Below, piece after piece: positions 33,609 through 42,459 of a DNA stretch of 64,000 bases (position 1 is its first letter; every line of letters begins with the position of its first letter). The translations under genes and the position numbers were made by a program. Origin of the DNA: Psychrobacillus sp044762855 (GTDB taxonomy: Bacteria; Bacillota; Bacilli; Bacillales_A; Planococcaceae); contig NZ_JBIWFB010000013.1 of the NCBI RefSeq assembly GCF_044762855.1, positions 1-64,000 of the forward strand, given 5' to 3'. Under the pieces are notes generated by a model. That model was not told where the DNA came from. It did no database searches and saw only the letters and a program-made list of their open reading frames with translations.

Positions 33609-33625
33609 TATAAGGGGGAAAAAGA

Positions 33626-34702
33626 ATGGAACTACAAAAGTTAGAAATAGACCAACAAGAACAGCTATTAGAGGAAAGTACCGATTTAAAAGCACAACTG
33701 AAAAGAGACCCTCAAGTATTACAGCTTGTAGCTAGAATTGACCCTAAAAACCAAATCGAACTATTAGAGTTTGGACGTGAACCTGCAAATGAAATATCCA
33801 CATTTACAGGCAAAATTTTAAGCACGATTAAGTCGAGTAGCATGGAAGAATCAAGCGAACTATTAAAACAGCTGGGTAAAATTATGGATAAATTCGACAA
33901 GAAAGATTTTGTTGAAAAACCTTCTTTCTTAGGCAAGATTTTCAAACAAGGTGAAAAAATTATCGAAAAGCTATTCAATAAATACCAAACAATGGGTAGT
34001 GAAATCGATAAAGTATACGTTGAAATAACAAAATACGAAAAAGAAATGAAAAACTCCACTGCTACACTCGAAGAACTTTACGACAAAAACTTTAACTACT
34101 TTATGGAATTAGAAAAGTATATTGTAGCTGGTGAACTAAAAGTAAATCAGCTTAGACAACTCGTTCCTAATTTACAACAAAAAGCAGAATCAGGCGATCA
34201 GCTAGTCCTAATGGAGTTAAATAGCCTACAAAATGCAATTGAACTACTCGACCAACGAATTTACGATTTAGAAATGGCTAAACAAGTTTCGTATCAGTCT
34301 GCACCACAAATTAGAATGCTCCAACGCGGTAACACAAAACTGATTGGGAAGATCAACTCTGCTTTTGTAACGACTATTCCAATATTCAAAACAGGTCTTA
34401 TCAATGCCATTTCTGCAAAAAGACAAAATCTTGTTGCACAATCAATGAATGAATTGGATCGTAGAACAAATGAAATGCTCCTTCGAAATGCCAATGACAT
34501 TTCGAAACAAAGTGTAGATATCGCTAGAATGTCCGGTCAACCAAGCATTAAAATCGAAACAATTGAACAAACATGGGATACGATTATGCGTGGGATGAAC
34601 GAAACAAAAGCAATCGAAGAAGAAAACCGCAAAATGAGAGAACAAGGTCGCCTTCGACTAGAAGAGCTCCAAAAGAAATACGAAGACGGTCAACGAAAAT
34701 AA
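33626..34702 (+). CDS. TelA-family toxic anion resistance protein (YceH-like)
   Basis: A 358-residue, mostly helical protein of the TelA (toxic anion resistance) family. Features are the N-terminal DLKAQLKRDPQVLQLVARID, a highly charged helical core with LRQLVPNLQQKAESGD, and MLQRGNTKLIGKINSAFVTTIP (about 232-253), the conserved family segment, followed by coiled coil to the C-terminus. It is linked to tellurite and cell-envelope stress tolerance. It is 17 bases after yceG-like and 34 bases ahead of TerD 3. Confidence 0.9.
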   Translation: MELQKLEIDQQEQLLEESTDLKAQLKRDPQVLQLVARIDPKNQIELLEFGREPANEISTFTGKILSTIKSSSMEESSELLKQLGKIMDKFDKKDFVEKPSFLGKIFKQGEKIIEKLFNKYQTMGSEIDKVYVEITKYEKEMKNSTATLEELYDKNFNYFMELEKYIVAGELKVNQLRQLVPNLQQKAESGDQLVLMELNSLQNAIELLDQRIYDLEMAKQVSYQSAPQIRMLQRGNTKLIGKINSAFVTTIPIFKTGLINAISAKRQNLVAQSMNELDRRTNEMLLRNANDISKQSVDIARMSGQPSIKIETIEQTWDTIMRGMNETKAIEEENRKMREQGRLRLEELQKKYEDGQRK

Positions 34703-34736
34703 AAGAAACGATTACAATGGATGAGGAGGAAACAGA

Positions 34737-35315
34737 ATGTCAGTTATTAACCTTTCAAAAGGACAAAAAATTGATTTAACGAAAACAAATCCAGGTTTAA
34801 AAAATGTTCTAGTTGGATTAGGCTGGGATACCAATAGATACAGTGGAGGAGATGATTTTGACTTAGATGCATCTGCTTTCATCGTAGACGGTAACGGAAA
34901 GGCATTTAATGAAAAAAGCTTTATCTTCTATAATAATTTACAAAGTGAAGAAGGCTCAGTTATCCACACTGGGGATAACCGCACTGGTGACGGTGATGGA
35001 GATGATGAGCAATTACTTGTTAAGTTACCACTTGTACCAAGTGTAGTTCAAAAAGTTGTATTCACAGTTACTATTCATGATGCAGACGAGCGTAAACAAA
35101 ACTTTGGGCAAGTTTCCAACGCTTTTATTCGAATTGTGAATGAAGATACAAATGAAGAAATCGTTCGTTATGATTTAGGCGAGGACTTCTCCATTGAAAC
35201 AGCACTTGTAGTCGGAGAAATTTACCGACATAACAACGAATGGAAGTTCAATGCAATCGGTAGCGGTTTCCAAGGCGGATTGGCTGCATTAATTAACGAA
35301 TTTGGACTAAACTAA
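34737..35315 (+). CDS. TerD-family protein 3
   Basis: A 192-residue canonical TerD, very similar to TerD 2. It has GWDTNRYSGGDDFDLDAS and GDNRTGDGDGDDEQ calcium-binding loops and the C-terminal GEIYRHNNEWKFNAIGSGFQ. It closes the Ter operon, with a ribosome site GAGGAGGAAACAG and a terminator after it. The three TerD copies are in the same strand and span the module at both ends. Confidence 0.93.
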   Translation: MSVINLSKGQKIDLTKTNPGLKNVLVGLGWDTNRYSGGDDFDLDASAFIVDGNGKAFNEKSFIFYNNLQSEEGSVIHTGDNRTGDGDGDDEQLLVKLPLVPSVVQKVVFTVTIHDADERKQNFGQVSNAFIRIVNEDTNEEIVRYDLGEDFSIETALVVGEIYRHNNEWKFNAIGSGFQGGLAALINEFGLN

Positions 35316-35331
35316 AACTACAATGAATTAA

Positions 35332-35378
35332 GGCTATCCACATGTCAATAATGATTTGTGGATAGCCCCTTTCTTTTA
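35332..35378 (+). terminator. Terminator of the Ter operon
   Basis: GGCTATCCAC...GTGGATAGCC followed by a T-rich stretch, 16 bases after the TerD 3 stop. Confidence 0.85.
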
Positions 35379-35387
35379 AACCCTATA

Positions 35388-35582
35388 TTAACCCTTGTCT
35401 TTGTACATTTTATCCGCTATACCTTCTTTACGTTGGTTCGGTGTCATCGGTTCTTGCTTTGGTAGCAAGCTGTCAAATTCGGCTAGCTCAATTGAAGTTT
35501 CTTCCTTGACGTTTTTGTTTTTAGCATTCGGATTTAATGAATTCGTGTATTTACTCGCTTTTTTATAATTTTCACTAGACAT
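35388..35582 (-). CDS. Small hydrophilic protein (64 aa), hypothetical
   Basis: Not recognised. It is a short, Lys/Asn/Glu-rich soluble protein with no membrane segment. The ATG is preceded by AAGGGTGG (8-base spacing). Convergent with the Ter operon; its stop is 10 bases from the terminator. Confidence 0.6.
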   Translation of the reverse strand: MSSENYKKASKYTNSLNPNAKNKNVKEETSIELAEFDSLLPKQEPMTPNQRKEGIADKMYKDKG

Positions 35583-35641
35583 ATTAAAACCACCCTTTCC
35601 TCTCTAGTAGTACATTTTTAATATGGCTAGTAAAGCCGTTT

Positions 35642-36829
35642 TCATTCACGCACAAAAAAATGACGAAGACTGTACGAAAGAACAATAGCACCTAAAAGGA
35701 AAAAAGCGATTAAGCCGATCACGCCACCCCAGCCAAACTTCGACCAAAAAACTCCAGCAGCTGTTCCACCGATACTAGAACCAAAATAATAAAAAAATAA
35801 ATAAAGGGAAGAAGCTTGCGCCTTATCATGCGTTGCTCGATGACTAACCCAACCGCTTGCAATGGAATGTGCGCCAAAAAAGCCAAACGTAAATATTGTA
35901 ATACCAGCAATTTTTAGGACCAAATGAACATCAAGTGTAATAAGACCACCTGCAAACATGATAATAATCCCTGCTATCAAGACTCTCGGGCGTCCATATC
36001 GATCGGCAAGGCTACCGAACCACGTAGAGCTGAACGTCCCAACCAAATATATAATAAAAATCCAACCAACAATTGTTGTACTCAATGAATACGGTGGATC
36101 AAGTAACTTAAAACTAATGTAATTATATAAAGAGACAAAGCTCGCCATAAGTGTAAAACCAATTCCAAAAAGACATAACATTCCTGGATTTTTTAAATGG
36201 GCTAATAGCGAACTTACTAGTGATTTAAACTGTAATTTTCGGGGTTCAAAATGTTTGGATTTTGGCAAAGCTACAATAAAATAAACACTAATCACAATGC
36301 TAAGGAGTCCAAGAAAAATCATGCCAACTTTCCAGCTAAACAAGTCGGTCATTGTTCCCATAATAATGCGACCAGCTAATCCACCAACCGAGTTCCCACT
36401 AATATAAAGCCCCATAGCGACACCGAGACTCTTTGCATCCACTTCTTCACCCAAGTATGCCATAGCAATAGCCGGAAGACCCGCAAATGCAATCCCTTGA
36501 ATAACGCGTAAAATAAGTAACAGTTCAAAGCTCGGAGAAAAAGCAATAGCGAGTGTTAAAATAGATGCAGAAACAATGGAAAGCGTCATTAATTGTTTAC
36601 GTCCCCAGGCTTCCGAAAGAGATCCGAATATGACAAGACTAATGGCTAAAGCAAAAGTTGCAAAGGACAAAGACAAACTGGCTAAAGCCGGAGAAATGTG
36701 AAATTCCTTCGTAAATTCTGGTAGCACTGCCTGCGTACTGTACAAATTAGCAAACGTTATAAAGCCCGCAGCAAATAATGCCAAATTCGTTTTTCTAAAA
36801 TCTTTTGTTCCTTTTTGTATGTAATCCAT
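35642..36829 (-). CDS. MFS transporter (YnfM/AraJ-like exporter)
   Basis: A 395-residue MFS permease with 12 predicted helices. The loop 2-3 signature is GSLSEAWGRKQLMT (about 69-82) and loop 8-9 has GSLADRYGRPRVL. It begins with NLALFAAGFITFANLYSTQA, the YnfM-type first helix. It is likely a proton-driven exporter of a small organic molecule. ATG preceded by GAGGCGACTT. Confidence 0.87.
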   Translation of the reverse strand: MDYIQKGTKDFRKTNLALFAAGFITFANLYSTQAVLPEFTKEFHISPALASLSLSFATFALAISLVIFGSLSEAWGRKQLMTLSIVSASILTLAIAFSPSFELLLILRVIQGIAFAGLPAIAMAYLGEEVDAKSLGVAMGLYISGNSVGGLAGRIIMGTMTDLFSWKVGMIFLGLLSIVISVYFIVALPKSKHFEPRKLQFKSLVSSLLAHLKNPGMLCLFGIGFTLMASFVSLYNYISFKLLDPPYSLSTTIVGWIFIIYLVGTFSSTWFGSLADRYGRPRVLIAGIIIMFAGGLITLDVHLVLKIAGITIFTFGFFGAHSIASGWVSHRATHDKAQASSLYLFFYYFGSSIGGTAAGVFWSKFGWGGVIGLIAFFLLGAIVLSYSLRHFFVRE

Positions 36830-36915
36830 TTTTATAAGTCGCCTCTTTATTAAAACTCTAAATTACGCTTAATTTTCTTTAAGTATTTCAGTGTATGTTT
36901 AAAAACATCTTTCTT

Positions 36916-37608
36916 TTAATCTTTAGCACCTAAATACGTTGTGGATAACTTTGTTTCTAAGCTCTTATCCACATAATATCCCTGTGCTTGTGGACGAGAA
37001 CTTACTACATCTTTTAATTCTTCATTTACAAAATGGAAGGCAACTCCATCATCCGCCGCATATCCCGCCCCTATAATACCTTCTTTGATAAGCTTTTGAT
37101 AAACAGGTTGTCTATCTTCTTCTCCATCATAATGCGGACAATTGCTCCCACTTATTAAACCGAGACAGGATATGGGCTCCAGTTTGTCACCGTAAGAATC
37201 CGTCACACCTTCTTCAAACCAGCAAAGCGACCCTGCACTAATACCTGCTAAAATTGTTCCATTGTTATAAGCTTGTCGAATAGCAACGTCTAGTTCCCAT
37301 TCTTTCCAAAGAACCATTAAGTTTTTAGTGTTGCCTCCACCTACATATATGATATCCTGCTCCATGATGAATTTCTTAATATCACGTGTAGAAGGTTTAA
37401 ATAAAGAAAAATGTGTCGGTTCACATTCTTCTTGCTGAAAAAAATGATAAAACTTCTCAATATAACTATCTGCATCCCCGCTAGCAGTTCCGATAAAACA
37501 AATTTTCGGTCTTTTTTGGGATGATTGCTCCAAAATATATCGATCCAGTAACGGATTTTCCGGTTCCATCGAGAAGCCTCCGCCCCCCATTGCAATAATT
37601 TGTCTCAT
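36916..37608 (-). CDS. Peptidase S51 (peptidase E-like / YgaJ-like)
   Basis: A 230-residue cytosolic serine peptidase of family S51, a relative of alpha-aspartyl dipeptidase and cyanophycinase. It begins QIIAMGGGGFSME, has IIYVGGGNTKNLMVLW (about 125-140) and the nucleophile elbow AGISAGSLCWFE (Ser about residue 147) and GLISGSNCPHYDGE with a probable catalytic His. S51 enzymes cleave Asp-X peptides. ATG after ATAGGAGGATAAAG. Monocistronic in appearance. Confidence 0.9.
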   Translation of the reverse strand: MRQIIAMGGGGFSMEPENPLLDRYILEQSSQKRPKICFIGTASGDADSYIEKFYHFFQQEECEPTHFSLFKPSTRDIKKFIMEQDIIYVGGGNTKNLMVLWKEWELDVAIRQAYNNGTILAGISAGSLCWFEEGVTDSYGDKLEPISCLGLISGSNCPHYDGEEDRQPVYQKLIKEGIIGAGYAADDGVAFHFVNEELKDVVSSRPQAQGYYVDKSLETKLSTTYLGAKD

Positions 37609-37739
37609 TTCTTTATCCTCCTATGTCACGCTTTCTTTAATAATAACATGAAGAAGGACTTGAACTAAGATTAGTTCAAATCCTCAGAAAATTAAACTTC
37701 ATTTAGCAAATATTTTCTGCTCCCGAACTAACTCCATTA

Positions 37740-38378
37740 TTATCCAGTCATAATAGAAGAGACAATGATAAACGTAACAATGAACACAATAATCCCAATA
37801 ACAATGCTTGGAATGATTAGCGTCCAAAATCCTTTCCAACTAGAAAACTGGTGGACTTCGCCAATAGCTTTACTTTGAATAATAATCACCCAAATTGAAA
37901 ATGTTAACGTAATTAAATTTAAGACTAAAAACCATATAATTGCACCTGGATTAATTCCTGAAACCACATCAAATACTAGGAATCCATTATAAATAAAAAT
38001 CGTTGATAAAATCCAAATCGGAGCCATCCAAAATTGTGTAACCATTACTACTCCAATCGCCTGCAGCATCTCTTTGTACTTTCCTGTACCCCCAAACCAT
38101 TTTCCTACCCATGTATAAACTGCCGCCCCAATATACACCCAAACTAAATTAAGTAAAGGACCAAGTAAAATAATACCGATTAAAACTAACAATAATGGAA
38201 TGTCAAAACTCTTCCGTAGCTCACCTGCACCACTTATTGCACTAGGTATGCCAGCAATAGCTGCTATCACAAGAGAATATTTCAACTCCTTATGATCCAG
38301 CACATAACGAACCGTTTCTCTTGTAGAAAGCCAAATAGAAAAAAACGGATTAATTCTTTCAATCTCTTCCTCTTTCAA
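37740..38378 (-). CDS. YIP1-family membrane protein
   Basis: A 212-residue protein with a short cytosolic N-terminus (NPFFSIWLSTRETVRYVLDH) typical of bacterial YIP1-domain proteins and about five membrane helices. Function in bacteria is unknown. The TTG start after GAAGGGGGATTAAA is used; an in-frame ATG 54 bases upstream has no ribosome site. Monocistronic. Confidence 0.8.
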   Translation of the reverse strand: MKEEEIERINPFFSIWLSTRETVRYVLDHKELKYSLVIAAIAGIPSAISGAGELRKSFDIPLLLVLIGIILLGPLLNLVWVYIGAAVYTWVGKWFGGTGKYKEMLQAIGVVMVTQFWMAPIWILSTIFIYNGFLVFDVVSGINPGAIIWFLVLNLITLTFSIWVIIIQSKAIGEVHQFSSWKGFWTLIIPSIVIGIIVFIVTFIIVSSIMTG

Positions 38379-38975
38379 TTTAATCCCCCTTCGAAAATTT
38401 CTTTCTCTTTTAAAATATGCCAGTGCAACCAACTTTATTTATCGCTCCGGTACTTCTTTCGACACAAAACGCTAAATCCCTTCCAAAATATAGACTTTTT
38501 TCAAACGTATTACATACCAAGGAAGCTTAAGTACACTTCTTTTCATCTCCATACTATCCAATCGTTCAATTAATGGTCAGCACACTTTTTTATTACTCAT
38601 ATTCTCTTTCTTTAGTTTATTGTTCAAAAAAGTTTTTTCTATTTAAGATAGGAACCTAATCATTAACGAATAGATTTAATACAGTATAATAATCTCCTCA
38701 GGCAGGAGAGAAAAGTTATAAGTCGGAGGTGAATGTAAATAGCAGGTTGCATAAGTTTTAACTAAATTGAACCCTGTAAATTGGCCACAAAAAACTACCA
38801 CCTCCTATCGTCACACCATGTAGATTTATGTCTAAAATATAGCAGTAAGCATAGCTCAATTGGTCCGTGGTCAACCAATTGAGCTATTTACATAATTTAA
38901 ATGAACTTCTTTTTATTATTTGCTGGAATAATGTAGAATATAGACATTGATTTAGAACAAGGAGTGGAAAAACTT
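38379..38975. other. Intergenic stretch with a possible small RNA
   Basis: No protein gene is present. A TATAAT lies at 38685-38690 with a weak -35. It is followed by possible long-range pairing (CGGAGGTG near 38733 with ACCACCTCC near 38806), and a perfect 12-bp hairpin (AGCTCAATTGGT...ACCAATTGAGCT, 38854-38885) at the 3' end. This is compatible with a ~190-nt structured RNA on the plus strand, but T-run after the hairpin is short. Confidence 0.35.
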
Positions 38976-39677
38976 TTGTCCAAAGAATCCATACTAATTG
39001 TTGAAGATGAAGAGAAGATTTTAAGACTTCTGGAAATCGAGTTAGAATTTGAAGGATATGAATTAGGGAAGGCTACAAATGGAATTGATGCGCTAGAAGC
39101 ATACCTTTCTAAAAAATGGGACTTAATATTATTAGATGTCATGCTACCTGGGATGAGTGGAATTGAGTTACTTCGTCGCATTCGTTTAAAAGATTCCTTA
39201 ATCCCTGTTATTTTATTAACAGCAAAAGATTCCATTGAAGACAAAGTATCTGGTCTTGATCTTGGTGCCAATGATTACATTACTAAACCTTTTCGGATGG
39301 AAGAACTACTTGCAAGAGTTCGAGCTGTTCTACGAATGAGCCAGGCTACAAATTCAATCACACTTGAAGATGATGAATGGTTACACGTCGGCGATTTAAA
39401 GGTAAATGAAAAAACGCGAGAAATTGTTCGACAAGAAAGTGACATTGACTTAACCCCAAAAGAATATGACTTACTTTTATATTTGTTAAAAAATAAGCGG
39501 CAAGTTTTAGACCGCGATCAAATTCTCGAAGCGGTTTGGGGCTATGACTATGATGGAGAGACAAAAATAGTCGATGTATATATCCGTTATCTTCGAAAAA
39601 AAGTAGATGCAAATTATGATCAACCGCTCATCCATACGGTAAGAGGCGTTGGATATGTCATAAAGGATGCAACATGA
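38976..39677 (+). CDS. OmpR-family response regulator (YkoG-like)
   Basis: A 233-residue two-component response regulator. The receiver (1-~120) has EDEEK, the phospho-acceptor LLDVMLPGMSG (Asp about 49) and the LLTAKDS Thr/Lys pair. The winged-helix DNA-binding domain (about 135-230) ends in VDVYIRYLRKKVD...IHTVRGVGYVIK. A TTG start after AAGGAG (11 bases) is used; the earlier GTG sits in that site. It overlaps the sensor kinase start (ATGA). The two following PepSY genes suggest relation to YkoGH-YkoI of B. subtilis. Confidence 0.92.
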   Translation: MSKESILIVEDEEKILRLLEIELEFEGYELGKATNGIDALEAYLSKKWDLILLDVMLPGMSGIELLRRIRLKDSLIPVILLTAKDSIEDKVSGLDLGANDYITKPFRMEELLARVRAVLRMSQATNSITLEDDEWLHVGDLKVNEKTREIVRQESDIDLTPKEYDLLLYLLKNKRQVLDRDQILEAVWGYDYDGETKIVDVYIRYLRKKVDANYDQPLIHTVRGVGYVIKDAT

Positions 39678-41035
39678 AACTTCGAAATAAGATTAATTTA
39701 TATACTTCTGTGTTATTTATTGCTCTGTTAATAGTCATGAATGCTTCTATTTATATTCTTTTCAGTCACTTAATGATGACCAACGAACTCAATCGAGCAG
39801 AAGCTAATGTCGAAAAGATCATAACGGATATCGGAAGCACTATGGATCGCATTCCGCCCGATGAACTTCTTCGTGCCTATGTTCCCGTTGATGGAATGAT
39901 TCGAGTATTAAATAGTAAATTAACAATTAACAAGAAAATTACTCCCCCTTCCGAAGAAGAGGCAGCATTAAAATCACAGCCTGCTCGTTTTATAGCGGGT
40001 GAAATAAGTGAAGTAATCACTATTGAGAAAAAACGTTATGTGTTCACCTCCTACCCATTCGTTTGGAATGATGGTAGTGTAGTAAACCTACAAGTAACAA
40101 GCAGTATACAGACAACTGACAACATGATCAACACACTTCGAATCGTGCTAATTGTAGTGACAATTACCGCTATGATTCCTGTTTTTCTATCTAGTAGAGT
40201 TTTGAGTAACTTAATAATCCAACCAATTAGATCTATGATTGATACGATGAAAGATATTCAAAAAAGTGCTCAATTTAAAAGACTAGAGCTGGAAAAAACT
40301 TCGGAAAGTGAACTAGTGGAAATGGGAGAAACATTTAATCATATGATTGATATACTCCAAACAAACTTTGAAAAACAAGAACAATTCGTCTCCAATGCTT
40401 CCCATGAGTTAAGAACTCCGCTAACAATTATTGAAAATTACGCTGACCTGTTAAAACGTAGGGGGTTGGAAAGGCCTGACCTATTTGAAGAATCGATTGA
40501 AGCCATTCATTCAGAAGCTGTACGGATGAGAGAAATGACAGAGCAGCTATTACAACTAGCAAGGCAACAGGAGCAATGGAATATACAGTTGGAACAAATA
40601 AACGTAACAGAATTTGTAGAAGAAACTGCAAACACGTTTCAAAATACCTATCAACGAACCATATTAGTTACAAGTAACCCAATAACGACCGGTTACACAG
40701 ATGCACAAAAACTGAAACAATTACTTTATATCTTTTTAGATAATGCTCGAAAATATAGTGAGGACCAAATTTCCATTCATATCGGTCAAGCATCTGATGA
40801 AACGTATATCCAAATCAGAGATAAAGGAATGGGAATTCCTGAGCAAGATTTACCTCATGTATTTGATCGTTTTTACCGTGTCGACCAAGCAAGAAGCAGA
40901 AAACAAGGCGGGACTGGTTTAGGGCTTACGATTGCAAAGCAAATAGCTGATGCAATCGGGATACGAATTGAAATAGAAAGCTCGGAAAACCTTGGGACGA
41001 CTATTACACTTTTTTTCAAAACACTAAAAAACTAA
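39674..41035 (+). CDS. Sensor histidine kinase (YkoH-like)
   Basis: A 453-residue membrane sensor kinase. Membrane helices at about 8-30 and 152-174 flank an extracellular sensor domain. HAMP follows (about 175-230), then the HisKA H-box FVSNASHELRTPLTII, the N-box YIFLDNARKYSE, the G1 DKGMGIPEQDL and G2 GGTGLGLTIAKQ. It phosphorylates the preceding regulator. The translational overlap shows an operon. Ligand unknown, but metal or envelope stress is plausible from the PepSY partners. Confidence 0.93.
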   Translation: MKLRNKINLYTSVLFIALLIVMNASIYILFSHLMMTNELNRAEANVEKIITDIGSTMDRIPPDELLRAYVPVDGMIRVLNSKLTINKKITPPSEEEAALKSQPARFIAGEISEVITIEKKRYVFTSYPFVWNDGSVVNLQVTSSIQTTDNMINTLRIVLIVVTITAMIPVFLSSRVLSNLIIQPIRSMIDTMKDIQKSAQFKRLELEKTSESELVEMGETFNHMIDILQTNFEKQEQFVSNASHELRTPLTIIENYADLLKRRGLERPDLFEESIEAIHSEAVRMREMTEQLLQLARQQEQWNIQLEQINVTEFVEETANTFQNTYQRTILVTSNPITTGYTDAQKLKQLLYIFLDNARKYSEDQISIHIGQASDETYIQIRDKGMGIPEQDLPHVFDRFYRVDQARSRKQGGTGLGLTIAKQIADAIGIRIEIESSENLGTTITLFFKTLKN

Positions 41036-41116
41036 AAAATCATCGCCTTTCTCACCATATTCTTACTTTCAGGTTATATACTATGGCTAACAAATAGTTG
41101 CAGGGAGTGTTATAGA

Positions 41117-41671
41117 ATGAAAAAGAAATGGATATGGCCTGCAGGAGTTATTCTACTTGTTGTTTGCTTTGTCTTATGGTTAGCCCCTTCTATCTCAGCA
41201 AAAGACCTAACAGAAGAAGAAGCGAATTCAGTTGTACTTGAAAAGTATCCTGGAGATATTATAAATACAACAAAGATCGACAACGAATATCAAATAGAAT
41301 TGAAGCTCGAAACTGGTATATACGTCATTAAAATAGATGCAAAAAACGGTGATGTAAAGTCTTTAGAACAAACGGAAAAAGCAGATATCCCGGTCCAAGA
41401 AGCACCAGAACAGCCAGAAAAAGAAGAGAAAGTTCCAACGCAAGAACCTACTGAAATCATCTTAATAACAGAACAAGAAGCAATAGTGATAGCAGCCAAT
41501 CATCTTAAAGGAACAGCAAATAGTGATGATACAGAGTTTCACCAAATACCTGGTCAAACTCCTTATTACCTAGTAGAAGTGGAAATCGAGAACGATGATG
41601 ATGATCGTGAGGCGGTTGTTCAAGTGGATGCTTACACTGGGGAAGTAAAATCAGTGGATTGGGATGACTGA
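41117..41671 (+). CDS. Membrane-anchored PepSY-domain protein 1
   Basis: A 184-residue protein with one N-terminal membrane or signal segment (about 5-27) and two PepSY-type domains (about 30-80 and 118-183, the latter ending DAYTGEVKSVDWDD). A Pro/Glu-rich spacer (PVQEAPEQPEKEEKVPTQEP) separates them. PepSY domains are extracytoplasmic, often inhibitory or metal-related. Placed 80 bases after the kinase gene and probably in its regulon. Start ATG after GGGAGTGTTATAGA. Confidence 0.88.
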   Translation: MKKKWIWPAGVILLVVCFVLWLAPSISAKDLTEEEANSVVLEKYPGDIINTTKIDNEYQIELKLETGIYVIKIDAKNGDVKSLEQTEKADIPVQEAPEQPEKEEKVPTQEPTEIILITEQEAIVIAANHLKGTANSDDTEFHQIPGQTPYYLVEVEIENDDDDREAVVQVDAYTGEVKSVDWDD

Positions 41672-41679
41672 TAACATAT

Positions 41680-41727
41680 AAACACCAGGTTGACCTAATT
41701 TAGGAGCGAATCTGGTGTTTATTTAGT
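41680..41727 (+). terminator. Terminator after PepSY protein 1
   Basis: AAACACCAG...CTGGTGTTT with a following T-rich tract. Confidence 0.8.
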
Positions 41728-41838
41728 TTAAAAAATGAATTATTTTTCTCTCCAAATTTTAACCTTCCTTTCCCCGTCCTTTAGTTTTGTCGGTTTATAG
41801 TATTAACTGTAAGACAAAACAAACTTAGGAGGAAATAA

Positions 41839-42390
41839 ATGATGAAAAAATTTATAATTGGTTCATTAGCAACTACTCTTTTAATAAGCGGTGCTGTCGG
41901 AATTCATGCCTATGCACAAGAAAACGATGGTAAATTAGTAAGCAAACCACTAGACGATGTTACAAAAACGTTTATCTCTGAAAAAGAAGCAATTGCTATC
42001 GCTAAAAAACAAGTAAACGGCGAAGTGATTAAAATTGAGCTAGATTCCGACGATGGAAGATATGAATATGACTTAGATCTTAGAGATGACAAAGGATATT
42101 ATGACATTACAATCGATGCTACTACCGGTAAAGTGCTGGAACTAGATTTGGATGACGATGACGATAAGGATTATGTTAAGGCAACATCTACAAAATCACT
42201 TATTACTGAAAAAGAAGCCATTGCGATCGCAAAAAAACAAGTGGACGGAAAAGTTACTGAAATTGAATTAGACGAAGACGATAATAGATTTGAATATGAA
42301 ATTGAAATTCGCACAAATAAAGGGGAAGCAGACATTACAATCGACGCGACAACCGGTGAAGTGTTGGAGTTAGATATCGATAACGACTAA
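41839..42390 (+). CDS. Secreted PepSY-domain protein 2 (YkoI-like)
   Basis: A 183-residue protein with a signal peptide (about 1-27, AYA) and two tandem PepSY domains (about 45-105 and 118-183), nearly duplicates of each other: FISEKEAIAIAKKQVNG and LITEKEAIAIAKKQVDG, DITIDATTGKVLELD and DITIDATTGEVLELD. It is rich in Asp/Glu and may bind metal ions. Start ATGATG after TTAGGAGGAAATAA. It has its own upstream region and terminator. Confidence 0.9.
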   Translation: MMKKFIIGSLATTLLISGAVGIHAYAQENDGKLVSKPLDDVTKTFISEKEAIAIAKKQVNGEVIKIELDSDDGRYEYDLDLRDDKGYYDITIDATTGKVLELDLDDDDDKDYVKATSTKSLITEKEAIAIAKKQVDGKVTEIELDEDDNRFEYEIEIRTNKGEADITIDATTGEVLELDIDND

Positions 42391-42402
42391 ATTGAAAACC
42401 AA

Positions 42403-42447
42403 TAAAGGTACCAGACTATTCAATAAAAATTGTCTGGTACCTTTTAT
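42403..42447. terminator. Bidirectional terminator
   Basis: AAAGGTACCAGAC...GTCTGGTACCTTTT between convergent genes. Confidence 0.85.
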
Positions 42448-42459
42448 CTTTGTTAAATT

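Noticed and set aside
33520..33735. Plus-strand frame overlapping the YceG-TelA junction
   Set aside because: Out-of-frame shadow of two well-supported genes.
41424..41751. Aspartate/glutamate-rich tail of PepSY protein 1 as a separate gene
   Set aside because: It is continuous with the PepSY frame and contains its second domain.
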